From Chiua virens (taxonomy: Eukaryota > Basidiomycota > Agaricomycetes > Boletales > Boletaceae): a stretch of 64,000 bases of DNA. The stretch lies in NCBI GenBank assembly GCA_019787685.1, contig JAHNUO010000001.1:2418001-2482000 (forward strand). The letters are read 5' to 3'. This document shows, piece after piece, positions 53,921-64,000 of this stretch. Below the pieces are notes generated by a model. It was not told where the DNA came from, did not search any database, and was given only the letters and a program-made list of their open reading frames with translations. Made by a program: the position numbers and the translations under genes. Numbering within the stretch: position 1 is the stretch's first letter; every line of letters begins with the position of its first letter.

Positions 53921-56251
53921 ATGCCAGAAGCTCCGTCTTCCACCCAGGCTCCTATGCGCACGGGTGACCCCAACACATCCGATGCCTCAGCCACCGGCTC
54001 GATCCTTCCAGGCAGTATGCTAGCAATCCGAAGAGAATTCACCGACTTGCTCTCGGAATTCCGAGCCCTGAAAGAATCCAACAGTAGCAGGGCAAAGGCA
54101 GACGCAGTGTGAGTCTATCACTGCCATACTCCAGCCACTAATCAGAGTCTGGTCTTCCACTTGCAGAGCGATCGACTGGCGTAAGCGTGGAAGAACTTTG
54201 AGACGCCTCGTAACGATGTTCGACAACGTGGACGACTTGATAAGAGAGGCTTGTCGTCGAGGGACCATGGACAGCACTGCAGGTTCCGTTCAGTAAGTAA
54301 CATCTTACCTGTCCAGTGTCACATTCAAAACCAGAGTTTACTTTCAAAGGTCGGATGCACAAGCTGCCTCTGAACACCAAGAGTGAGTAGGCACCAAACC
54401 CAGGTCTTCGTCTATTCTGACCCCAATTTGAAGGCAAAGCCGACTGTATCGGTGTTACGAAGAACTCAGGGAATGGATTCCTGAGTTCACGGAATGGCTC
54501 AGGCAGGACCCAGATATCGATCTGTACCATGAAGTGCTACGCAAGGTAGGTGATTGAACACAGCAGATGCAGCCGGGTAACACATGTTAGTACAGCTCAC
54601 CACAGGAGCTGACGGGGCTCGAGCGGACGACACCAACAACCTGAAAGGTATTGTGGTGACCTGGCTCGAATACCCCGATGCAGCTACTTCTTCTCGACTT
54701 CGCTCCAGGGACAAGGTTAGCCAAGGGTTTCACAATGATGCCACCGGTCATCTGTTGTGCCCAGTCAAGTATGACTGGGATAACATCGTGTAAGTATCGT
54801 CAGTTGATTGTAAGCCTACCTATCTAATCTCACTTATCGCTCAACCAGCGTTCAAGAGAAAATCCGGCAGTGGCATGCTGATGTACCCGTCACCGCCCAC
54901 TCCTGGCCTTGCTTTCTATTCCCCGCAGGAGAGTATGATCACAACGACGCAAACAAAGGTCTTTTTAAAGGCGAATTGCTAGTCAAGGTATTTCAATTTT
55001 CTGTCGTACGAGTGTTACAATTTCTTTCTTTCGTCTCACTTGTACTTCTTCACTTCACTCGATACCTAGGTATCCTCGTACGTTCATCCGTACTCGTTTT
55101 CCTTTTCACGTTGTAACTCCGCACCGGCCTTACCCGGTTGCTTACGTTCTTCCTTTCTCGTCATCATCCGATGGCATCGCGCTTACTCATTCCATTCTCG
55201 TCATCATCCGATGGCTTCGCATTTGTCATTTCACTTTCGTCATCGTCCGTTGCCTTCGCATCGTACGATTCCCTCTTTTGGTTTACTGCGCACTCCTTTT
55301 GGCCTTTTACCCTTCTGCTCTTCTGGCCTCCCTCTTTTAGTTACTTGGTCCGTGCGCAGTTCTCGTAGTATAAATACCTCGCAGCGATACTCCTGTACCC
55401 CAGTCTTGATCTCCGCAATACTAGCTGAGTATCACTGCTCCACTCGGACACTTCCTTGTGACCACTCGACCAGGGACTTCTCTCATTGTCCCTTGACCCA
55501 ACACTCAGACTCCAAGCAGTCAACCCTCGACCCTCGACCGTCCCTTGGGTATAGATTCCCACAAGGACAACTCTCAGCAACGCCTGAGTTTTCACTCGTC
55601 TCTCTGGTAGCAATCCGCTGACCAGAACTCCTCGTTTGACTCATCAGCGCACCACGTATCAAGTGGTGGTTGTTTGAGTTATCGCAGCCACTTGGTACTT
55701 GGCGCTTTTGCGGCTACGCTAGGTCCTACCCGGAACTACCGTAACAACAAGTCATTATCCAAGGTCATCCTCACCTGGCCAGGCATACAAGCATGTATTC
55801 ACTGGGGCATCCTCTGTTGATTTAGGAGAGAATGAAACCCCCATGGCAGCAGGGGACAAACGTCAGCGTGTTGACGCAAGCACGCGCCCGACCAATGCGA
55901 AATTAGCCGGGATGAAGCAAGTAACTCCCCGATCCATTGCTTATATAGCTGTCCAGGTACGTTCTCTCACTTTGGGGAAATCATGGCTGATGGACCTCTT
56001 AGTTGCGCTTTGCGCTCTCAAGCTGTGGTGCTTGGAGAGTGGTCAACGACTTGTTCAATCTCACTGTCTTTTACAACATGGTCGTACAATGGTTCGAAGT
56101 AATGGGTCGGGAAGAAAAAGAATTCGTTGACGATCTCATATGGTGGTGGAACAAGCAAGTGACTATAACCCTCACCTTCCGAGTCACTGACGTCTTCCAG
56201 GGAAGTTTTCGGTCGTCGTGTGGGGCTTTCTTACAGTCAGCCGCCCGTTGA
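53921..56251 (+). CDS. DUF6698-type protein, solo LTR in one intron
   Basis: DUF6698 proteins are an expanded agaricomycete family of unknown function. ATG at 53921 begins MPEAPSSTQAPMRTGDPNTS, after a TATA-like box. Exons then give AIRREFTDLLSEFRALKESN, AIDWRKRGRTLRRLVTMFDN, LYRCYEELREWIPEFTEWLR, GADGARADDTNNLKGIVVTW, and the family core GFHNDATGHLLCPVKYDWDN and WPCFLFPAGEYDHNDANKGL. The exon ending LLVK is followed by an intron that contains an entire solo LTR (55013-55746). The next exon resumes in frame, AYKHVFTGASSVDLGENETP, then RSIAYIAVQVRFALSSC and EFVDDLIWWWNKQ. The C-terminus is uncertain: the simple reading stops at 56251, while a family-like basic tail in another frame would stop at 56315. 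The gene may still work if the enlarged intron is spliced. Confidence 0.75.
55013..55746 (+). repeat. Solo Gypsy LTR in an intron, opposite orientation
   Basis: 734 bp, same family as the LTRs at 42-51 kb but inverted. The flanks are ACGAG (55008-55012) and ACAAG (55747-55751), a target duplication with one G-to-A change at a CpG. It carries its own TATAAATA promoter, read on the plus strand in the same direction as the host gene. Confidence 0.92.
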
Positions 56252-56635
56252 GACCGGCTCAGTTGCCGCTTCGTTCAAGAAGCGTCGCACACAGACAGCG
56301 TCGCGCCGTGGTTGACCAGTTCCTTGGTGGAACGAGTACACATGACATCTTCTGTGTCTTCCCTGTTCTGCCGAGGGCTTACTAGTATACCAGGCTAACA
56401 GATTGAAGCGGAAACCGGCATACCTGGATTTGTGTGGATTTCCCTTTTTGTGCTTTCCTAGATGTACCTCCCTGATTGCGAGATTGTATGCCACGTACAT
56501 CGAATGAGAAACATTATTTGTCTTATATTAATGTGTGGTATGTCTTCGTGCATATGCGGATTCAGAAAGTTTGCCAGTCCTGCTTTCTTTGCTGAACACC
56601 GTCACACATCACTTTCCGAGAACTCCTGATGATTG

Positions 56636-56890
56636 CCACAATGACAGAGAAATGTCGACACTAGTTTTTTGGCTATTACAAGCAATTTTGAAACCAACTG
56701 TCAATAGATCCAAGGAGCGCTGCAATGACAAAGAAACGCCAACATCAGCCATCTGGCCATTGCTGGAATTTCCGAGACCATCCACCAATAGATCGAAGGG
56801 AACACCACAATGACAGGGAAATGTCAGTGCTAGCCATTTGGGGGTTACAATGGTTTCCGAGACCAACTACCAACAGGTCGAAGGAGACTT
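56636..56890 (+). repeat. Three imperfect tandem copies of an 85 bp unit
   Basis: Units start CACAATGACAGAGAAATGTC (56636), GCAATGACAAAGAAACGCC (about 56722) and CACAATGACAGGGAAATGTC (about 56808), and each ends near CCAACAGGTCGAAGGAG or its variant. The unit is not a multiple of three, so a coding role across copies is unlikely. Confidence 0.8.
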
Positions 56891-57344
56891 AATGCGGGCA
56901 AGAACGATATAGTGTACATAGCTAGCTAAAGTCTAATTAGTTTGCGAGCATCCCTACATTCCATCAGAATTATACTCCTCGCACAACAAATGAACCATTG
57001 TAAAGAATTTATGAGATCCGGAGAAGTTGATGAACCTTTCCCAACAACCAGCAATGTGACATACATCGATAATCACCAGTTCATTTTTACTACTGACGAA
57101 TATTTATAACCCCCCCCCCCACATGCCTGACTAGACGTGTTGTGATGAACCTTCCGAGTAAACTACACTTTTAATAAGGCCGGCCTTTGGTAGTATGTTG
57201 AGACCACTCTCCCGCACCTGAGGGAATGATCCCCATTGCGCACATCGCGAACCAATATAAACCGTTTATAAATCATATTGTTATTATTCTAATGATAAGA
57301 ATTTATAAGGGGTTTATCAGAAATTTGACATTCGTGTGATGACT

Positions 57345-57675
57345 TGGTGTCACCTACAGGCGCGACAAGCTTCGTCAATACCATGATATACTACAGAGTT
57401 CTTGTGGGTTTCGTCAAAGCCGTCCAACCCGGTGTACTGTTGATTCCCAAACATGTCGCGCCATCCAGTCGGAAATGCAGACCTATGGTCAACCTATGGT
57501 ATTCTCGTCTTCCATCGTGCCCAATGTCACCGAAGTCCCTTCCTTTGAATTACTCGGCGATGATTGTGCCTTTTTGAAAACCTCTCACGATGTCGGCGTG
57601 CCCCAGCTTGACTCGAATGTGGCCGCCGAGCCCCTGTCACGGGTATTCACAATTGCGTGGGGTCTTGCGCATTAA
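57345..57675 (+). other. Possible exon relic, unknown
   Basis: Two overlapping frames look coding in turn: VLVGFVKAVQPGVLLIPKHV up to about 57470, then QPMVFSSSIVPNVTEVPSFE with ELLGDDCAFLKTSHDVGVPQ to 57675. A frame change between them suggests a decayed gene or a missed intron. The family is not recognised. Confidence 0.25.
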
Positions 57676-58006
57676 TGCAACAACGCATACTCGCGGGACG
57701 GTAAAAGACCATACGTACATGCCGAAATCTTCAATGTGATCCCGAGCACGACGATCGTGTAAACGGGGGATAACATAATATCTTTATCCCACATTCCGAG
57801 ACGTACTCACCATCCTTCAGAAATATTGTTAACTTGACGTCGGGCGAGATGATAAAACGACGGGCGAATGGTATTCAAATGTAGAGTATACATCGTGCGG
57901 AAATAGGCATCCAAAGTGCTGATGGGTGAGTCGTCAATTGCAAAGCATATCGTGAAGTCATCAATGTCGTCATTCAGCACTCAGCTCGAGGCTTGAAATA
58001 CACGCG

Positions 58007-58896
58007 TCAAGCAACGCTTGGAGAGGGCCTCTTGGGATCCGGCTCCTTGTCATCCGATACGTCCGGGGAGGCTGATGCGGCAACCTCGCGTTTGCGTTTC
58101 CTCGCGAGTCTCGCCTTCTCCTTGCGTTCTTCTGCGTCCCACTCTTCCTGCAAGTGGGCTTTCAGCAGAGGCATGTTTTTCATGTCCCGTTCGCATCTCC
58201 AGCAACATAGGTCTTCCTTGAGAAGATGCTCGTACTCGCTCTTCTTGAGTTGAGACATCTAGAAAGATGTGAATAGGGGTAGAGTATAAGATGAGGATGA
58301 ACGGAAAACATACACGCTCAAAATAAGACGGGTCCGCGTCGAACCACGACAACACATCGTCAAGGTGTAAGAAGAAGCCGAGCTTTGGATGGAACGAGTT
58401 GTAATGTTTCTTGTGCTTCATCTTTTCCGAACACAAATCATTAGACAAGACGTGCAAGTGCAAATGTCTTTGACAACCGCGTAACAAGATTCAGACGCTG
58501 GTGAGACGGTAGCCCATTGTGTCCAAAGGTAAAACGGACTTACTCCATGCTTTGGTTTGCGTGGAAGCCTGCCCAGATTTCCCATTGGAAACCGTACCGC
58601 TTCTGCATCTCCTCGCAAATCATTTTCTTGACCTTGTGAGCTTCGTCATTAAGATCGGAGAGCACGAGTTTCGCGCGTTCCTTGTTGCCCTTGAGTAGGG
58701 TACGGAGGCTGGCGAGTTCAAACACTCCCAATGGTGGTCTGACGCGCGGTAGGACTAAAAAGTGGAAAATCGACTTGGGGAACGCGTCGAACACGGTCAA
58801 ACATTTGTCGGTACACTCGAACAGGACCGAGGGCGGCAATGTCTCTGGGTTCGACTTTTGCGCGTACCCTCGCAGGACAGTCAACGGGGCCGACAT
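58007..58896 (-). CDS. HNT3: Aprataxin-like DNA 5'-adenylate hydrolase (Hnt3)
   Basis: Aprataxin removes AMP from aborted DNA ligation products at 5' ends, a step in single-strand break repair in the nucleus. The preferred start is ATG at 58896 (MSAPLTVLRGYAQKSNPETL); ATG at 58947 would add a hydrophobic leader. The HIT domain reads SVLFECTDKCLTVFDAFPKS, IFHFLVLPRV, then the catalytic HLHLHV triad built across the intron near 58470-58540 (MEHLHLHVLSNDLCSEKMKH). The helical HYNSFHPKLGFFLHLDD segment follows. A zinc finger (CCWRCERDMKNMPLLKAHLQ, with CxxC and the following His) and a basic, Ser-rich tail end at 58007. All parts of fungal Hnt3 are present, and no FHA domain, as usual in fungi. 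Three introns are well formed. Confidence 0.93.
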
Positions 58897-59031
58897 TAGT
58901 AAGTAGAGCAACAAGAAGTGCAGGCTGGATGGTAAGCGAGACTCCATTGAGTCATGGTATATAATACAAAGTGAATAGGGGCGCGCTTATCGGACAAAGT
59001 TTCGTACTAAATTACAATAAAAAACGCAAGG

Positions 59032-62000
59032 TTACCTCCCCGCTTTCAGTAGCTCCCGCATGTTCTCGCTGAGCGTCGGGAGCGCGATACTCGCCTTCTT
59101 TCCGTCAACTCTATCACCACGCGTTGAATTTCGGCGATGGACCAAATCGTTGGTAGACGAAGATCGACTTCCTTCTGCACGTCGTCGGTCTATGTCGGCC
59201 ACGAGCTGAGCATACGAGAGGAAGAGCACTTCTGCTTGGGCGAGAGTAGAGTCAAGCTCGATAGTCATACTGAGTTCGTTACAATACTGCACGAAAATAG
59301 CGATATTAGTTGTTTACATCAGTCGCCTGAACGGTCAGTACACACCTTCAGAATCTCATCGAACTGAAAAAAGGTAAAATGAGATCAGATAAGAGATTGA
59401 AAGGTTAGATGAACAAACCTCGACAAGGTAACGTAAAATCATGTCGCGGTGTGACTCGAGAACGGCGAGCGCTACGAAGAGGACGAAGTTGTTGCTGTAA
59501 TAGTCCGTCCAAAGCACTTCCCAGAGACGTAAAACCTCTTGAAAGGGGAACTCGCGCTTGAACGCGATCAGCACCCAACTGAAGATTTAAATCAGACATG
59601 ACATAAAACAGAGGTTCAATACTCACCGGAAGCAGAAAAATAAGTTAAGACCCTCGGTTTTCTCTATCATAAATGCAATAAGAAAGCAAAGCTAAACGGA
59701 TAAAGGAACGACAAACCAAAATGTCGATAGAGCTCAGGATCCATCACACAGATCAGCTCCTGTAGAGTAGACAATTGTTTCTTCATCCCACTTTGGTCGC
59801 GGAGGAAATTCTGGCCCTGCACCAAGATTAGATGTTGAAATACTCTGATATATCAGCACGCACCATGCGATTCATGACTTCAACAAAGCACCAGAACGTT
59901 AATTCTTCCTCCGCATCCATCGCAACGTACAGGGGCGCACAAAGATCGGACATTCCCTGCACATATCCTACATTCAACGAGTCAGCACCAAGCATTGTGA
60001 GGCAGATTACATCCTCTGCGAGACTCACCAAGATTTTTGTTATAAAAGTGGTATGTCAGAAGAATACCACCCATGCGATCAATATGTTCATTACTGGGAG
60101 ACTGTGCTCCGCTGTCGGCGAGCTGAGGAGAAATCGTATACCGTCGATGGCCACGATCCTCTCCTTGATTATTAGGAGAGTCGTCATAACTATAGGAGAA
60201 GAGTGGGTGGGTACGATCCGTGCGACGGCAGTCCACATCTATGCGGTGTCGCTCCTCCAAAATATCCGGACTGTCGAAAATATCTGGTACGCCGTACCAT
60301 TCACGCTTGATCTCCTGATATCGTTTCCTGCGCGAATCCATCAATATCCATACAATGTTTGAGGCACTAAACAAACCTCTTTTCTTCCCACCTCCTTTTA
60401 CGCTCCTCGGCATCAACGTCCCATGCATGAACACCGAGAAGGAGCGGCCAGATCTTCTTCCTCAGCGTTCCTGCAGGGGATATTCCCCTCCTAAACACTT
60501 CCCGTTGCATCTCCTCGAACCTCACTTTGGGCCGCCCATCAGCCGAAAACCACTTTCGCCATGTCTTTTCGTCTACGGGATCGTGAGGATCCCTTGATGT
60601 CTTCGGCGTCGGCAGGTTGACCGTGGAATGAAGTAACTCGAATACCCCCAATGAAGACGTTTCCTCCGCCAAATCCGGCGATGACGCGGGCAACGCTTGC
60701 GCCTCCCTCCTCCTCGCCCTGTCACCCTCCTCTGCTACGATCCGCGCCCATCGAGCGAGGTACACACGAGCACTTTCAAACTCGCCGACGCCACCCTTCT
60801 CGACCCAGCTACCCCACTCCCACTCACCATCGGCGTTAACAAGAGATTTGACGGGATCGGGAAGGTGTGGAACGATAGGCTTCGCAAGTGGGTGAGAGAG
60901 GATGTTTTGTGCAGCATGACGGGTGGCACGCGTGATATTCGAGAAGGACTGTAAGAGTGCAAGACGTGCTTGGGAGGTATTTTGCGTGGTAGAGACGGAA
61001 GGCGGGTAGAGAGAACGATGTAATATAGACGAGCGGCTCGAATAGGGATTAGTCGTGCTGGAGAGCGGAGTAGAAATCGGCCTAGGACGACGGTGAGCAG
61101 GGACGGGTGAATGAGAGTTTGCATATGAGGATTGCGCAAGGATGTCATCTACCGCATCGTCGTCAAATACTTGCGTTGAATGCGTCTCTATATCTGCTTT
61201 CGAGGGATCAACTATGAAAAGGGATGGCTGAAGGGATGACCGCAGGAGATGTGCGTAACATCGCAAACGTGATGTGAGATCATCTCCTCCCCATGATACA
61301 GGTGGGCGTGCAGTGGGTCCTGACGTGCTTGGAGGCGGAGGGTATGCAGTTGAAGAGTTCCGTCTGTTGTGTGTACGTGGTGGAAGGGACATGGAGAGTG
61401 ATTCATCATCGTGGAAGTGCAAAGTTGGCAAAGTGGAGCCATTGATAAGATTGATGCCTACAGTACCATCTGATATTCAAACGGCGATCAGTACCAGAGA
61501 AGGGGCGAAGGATGTTCGCAGCCACTCACACCATGAAGACAGAGTAGGTGGATGGACCAAGAGGGAATATATGGATGTCAAAGGAACAGAGAACGCGTAC
61601 GATTCTGGTCGCTGAGTTGGCAAATCGATAAGGACTGCGTCTGAGGGAAACAGTGAGACGCAGAGGGGGCACGATCCGCCAATAATGCCCACCTTCCTCC
61701 TCTTCGTCCTCAATGGCCCTTTCCTCAATCTTTACAAATTTGTCCCATTCCTCTGTTCCTTTTTCGTTCAGAAGAGTCTCTGGTATCCATGCCAGGAGAT
61801 ATGTCGGATTCACTGCCTCCTGCATACCATGAAGAACTGTCTTGAAACAGAGACGATGAGGACGTACACATTTGACGAGCGCTACAAAGCCAGGAATGTT
61901 GTCTCTCGCATAGGCGGTGGGATTGACATAGACCTTGGATTTGCTGTAGAGGAGTCTGTACTTGCTCTCCTCGTCTGCAGAAGCGGACAAGGTATTGTCG

Positions 62001-62032
62001 TCGTCGTCGGACATGCGCTTTATTTCGACCAT
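59032..62032 (-). CDS. GYP7: TBC-domain Rab GTPase-activating protein (Gyp7-like)
   Basis: Gyp7 stimulates GTP hydrolysis on Ypt7/Rab7 at the vacuole and late endosome. ATG at 62032 starts MVEIKRMSDDDDNTLSASAD; the conserved N-terminal lobe follows (YRLLYSKSKVYVNPTAYARD, NIPGFVALVK). After a Ser/Pro-rich middle (from 61431) the TBC domain begins with WRKWFSADGRPKVRFEEMQR and RKKIWPLLLGVHAWDV. The arginine finger motif is IDVDCRRTDR and the glutamine finger is YVQGMSDL. Later parts are FWCFVEVMNRM, QELICVMDPELYRHFEKTEG, FFCFRWVLIAFKREF and RLWEVLWTDYYSNNF. The stop is TAA at 59032-59034. About nine short introns interrupt it. Both catalytic fingers are present, so it should be active. Confidence 0.92.
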
Positions 62033-62379
62033 CGAGCCTGACTGTCAGAGGGTTTGACACTGGACACGTTTCAACTCAGTTAGGGTGGCTTACAGATATG
62101 ACAGAAAGAGTGCTGTCTGAGAGAGAAGGGCGGTGGGAATCACCACCATGCATGAGGCGAGTCGTTCTCGCTGTTGAAGGCGATACAAGCTGCGGACTGT
62201 CTGACCCGACGTAGGGCAACGGCGCAGTCATCCCTAAGTGGCAATGCCCCTCTCCATACTAATTCCCAGTGGCAGTGATTCCAGTCACATGCCTCACACT
62301 AATTCGCAGCACTCGGTTGTTGTACAGTGGGAGAGCAAGTGGATTACAATAAAAAAAACAATCAAACACGCGCTGCCAT
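62033..62379. other. Intergenic, GYP7 promoter / RPS21 3' end
   Basis: This 347 bp stretch holds the GYP7 promoter and the 3' region of the S21 gene. I see no gene. A run of A (62350-62358) lies just after the S21 stop. Confidence 0.5.
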
Positions 62380-62812
62380 TTACTTTTGATACGACCACAC
62401 ATTCCGGAGCACTGCACGACCCATATATGGTCTCATCAGAACGGTTCTGCGCAGAGGAGAGGATGCTCACATCCGGCCTTGGTCGCTAGTCGGTTAAGGG
62501 AATCATCACTCTCGCCTTGTGAGCGGACTTGTCCACAGAGCGCGAACGAGGTGTAGGTGTTCAACGCATTGCCGTTGGCATCAACGTCAACAACATTGAT
62601 CTGGACCGATGCGTGGTCCTTGGATGTGATCAGGCGGTCTACAACGTGGGCAGTTCGCATTGTCCTGCTGGACGTATCAATGTCGAAACACTTACTAGTG
62701 GCCGCACATTTGCGAGGGACGTAGAGATCGACAAGAACACCCTGCAAGGCAAAATAAGTTGTTCAGAACGACTGAATCTGCGGTACTGAAGACATGCCTG
62801 GTCGTTTTCCAT
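62380..62812 (-). CDS. RPS21: 40S ribosomal protein S21 (eS21)
   Basis: S21 sits near the head of the small ribosomal subunit and assists late 18S rRNA maturation. Four exons give about 87 residues, the usual length. Exon 1 is only MENDQ (ATG at 62812). Exon 2 (62741-62696) encodes [15 protein letters not shown]. Exon 3 (62638-62471) encodes [20 protein letters not shown] and [20 protein letters not shown]. Exon 4 (62411-62380) encodes [10 protein letters not shown] and stops with TAA. The first intron has a GC donor (CAG/GCATGT) in place of GT; the other two are GT-AG. The C-terminal exon is easily missed: without it the frame runs into nonsense after LATKAG. The gene looks functional. Confidence 0.93.
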
Positions 62813-63396
62813 TGCGAGAGATTGTGAACCTTGGGATGATCAAACAGAATTGGGTGGCGAAGATATGTGGGAAAGTATTAGGTCAGAACTGTACAGGCGC
62901 AAATTCCCAATTACATAATACCCTGTAGGACTGGATTGCCATTTTTGTAGCTACAGGCTATGTAACGAGAGAACGAGAAAGGGCGTTGGCAATGAAGAGG
63001 GGAAGATGCAGCATGGTAAAACACGTTCGAATGAGAATAGTATATAGAGATCGTGAATGCGAATCATGTAGACTGGTGCAAATGCGTAAGAGTGAACAAG
63101 AATGCGGGCATGTAACAGATGCTGAGGGCTTTCGAAAAGGGTACAGACATCACGGTCCAAGTCGCAGGCATGGTCCGTGATGAAGCAGTAAATAAGACTT
63201 GCAAGGAAAGTTGATAAAGGCAGATCTCGGTAGGACTACATCGTGACGTTGAGATGGTGATACTTGACTTTGTAAATAGCGAGCAGATGCTCGCAGTTAA
63301 CTGCGTCAGATGGGTGTAAGTGGTGAATTATATGGTGATAAGATGGAGATGTGAGAGTGGATGACAGGCACAGGGGACAGGCACAAAGGTGAAGGT
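62813..63396. other. Intergenic, RPS21 promoter
   Basis: About 584 bp between the S21 start and the stop of the last gene. It must hold the S21 promoter. No gene or repeat was recognised. Confidence 0.45.
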
Positions 63397-64000
63397 TCAA
63401 AAGGGAGTGCTGGGATTGACGCCGCGTGGGAAGACAGGCATGAGATTGTGAAATGTGACTCGGCTCGGATCGAATGGAATCTGAGGGGGCGGTGTCCTTG
63501 GGCATTCAGGAAAAGAATCCGTAGGCCGGCGATTCGAGGAATATGGCATGGGAAGTGGCTGGCCGGTAGGAGACTCGTGGACAATGCCAAGGGGATTCGA
63601 GCGCAGAGATGTTTTCCTGCGACGCACGGGTCCAGAAGCGGGTATATTGTCTGAGAATGTGGCAGGATCCTCATTGAGAGGCAGCTGGGAAAGGTCTGCG
63701 ATATCACAATCGCTAGGACTCGGCATCTCCAGTGCAGAGATCCAAGGGAGTTGATCAAATACAGACGCACGTCCAAACGCATCGAGAGTGCAGTCGGCAC
63801 GTGGCACGTGGCGACGACGCCGGGTAGAGCGCGCATGAAGGCGAGATGGAGCGCGTCTCTTGTGAGGTGGGCCACACGGGGTGGGGGATTTGGAGTTCTG
63901 CGAGACGGGTTAGCAAGGGTTGCATGATGGAGGTAGAGACGCACGAGAGCAAGGTAGGGTGAATCACGGAGTCGAATTGGAGACAAAAGGCGAGGTGGAG
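63397..64000 (-). CDS. Uncharacterised basic protein, 5' end outside the window
   Basis: The frame enters from beyond 64000 (STSPFVSNSTP), meets a GTGATT donor near 63964 and resumes after CTCGCAG near 63900. It then gives NSKSPTPCGPPHKRRAPSRL, a strongly basic stretch HARSTRRRRHVPRA, DAFGRASVFDQLPWISALEM and a disordered Ser/Pro-rich tail to the stop at 63397. It looks like a regulatory or nuclear protein (basic motif, disorder), but I recognise no domain. Confidence 0.45.

Larger units (their letters stand above)
56252..57992. other. Gene-poor region with relic sequence
   Basis: About 1.7 kb holding the tandem repeat at 56636-56890, a C10 run near 57111-57120, AT-rich sequence at 57250-57310 and a possible exon relic at 57345-57675. 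No intact gene is seen. Confidence 0.5.

Noticed and set aside
56535..56813. A 92-residue frame across the 85 bp tandem repeat
   Set aside because: The repeat unit is not a multiple of three, so the frame does not repeat with it. This is a chance open frame.

Overview
The window comes from a fungal nuclear genome, almost certainly a basidiomycete of the Agaricomycetes. Genes are cut by many introns of about 45-70 bp with GT-AG borders. The conserved proteins read best against fungal families (Ran/Gsp1, Utp21, Sfi1, Gyp7, aprataxin/Hnt3, S21e). The accessory genes belong to families that are expanded in mushroom-forming fungi (DUF6532, DUF6698, F-box/LRR, Plavaka-type transposases, chromodomain Gypsy elements).

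Layout. (1) 1-22.2 kb is ordinary gene space: a partial unknown gene, Ran GTPase, a decayed MFS transporter, Utp21 (ribosome biogenesis), a GRF zinc-finger/coiled-coil protein, Sfi1 (centrin-binding spindle-pole protein), a small PIG-Y-like protein, two uncharacterised divergent genes and a Gfo/Idh/MocA oxidoreductase. (2) 22.6-57 kb is a transposon island. It holds a decayed Plavaka-type transposase, an uncharacterised multi-exon gene, a ribosomal protein L7 fragment between inverted repeats, a Ty1/Copia element inside a DUF6532 gene, and a Gypsy chromovirus inside an older LTR of the same family that itself lies inside an F-box gene. That chromovirus is also broken by a solo LTR. A Tc1/mariner element with an open transposase follows, then a solo LTR in an intron of a DUF6698 gene. 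(3) 58-64 kb returns to gene space: aprataxin, the Rab GAP Gyp7, ribosomal protein S21 and a partial unknown gene.

The main result is the history of the island, which can be read from target-site duplications (TSDs). An LTR entered the F-box gene (TSD AGGTG), a complete Gypsy chromovirus entered that LTR (TSD GCAAC), and a further solo LTR entered the chromovirus pol gene (TSD GCAGC). The chromovirus carries what look like a complete self-priming signal (12 bases next to the 5' LTR complementary to the predicted mRNA start) and a complete -1 frameshift signal (slippery GGGTTTT on the gag stop codon, 6-base spacer, stem-loop). The Copia element instead has a primer site matching the anticodon arm of initiator tRNA-Met. 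Several decay marks (differences between LTRs, one TSD mismatch, in-frame TGA codons) fit C-to-T change at CpG, as expected if the island is methylated.

All reading was done by eye. Exon borders are inferred from splice signals and frame continuity, and family names come from motif recognition, not from searches.
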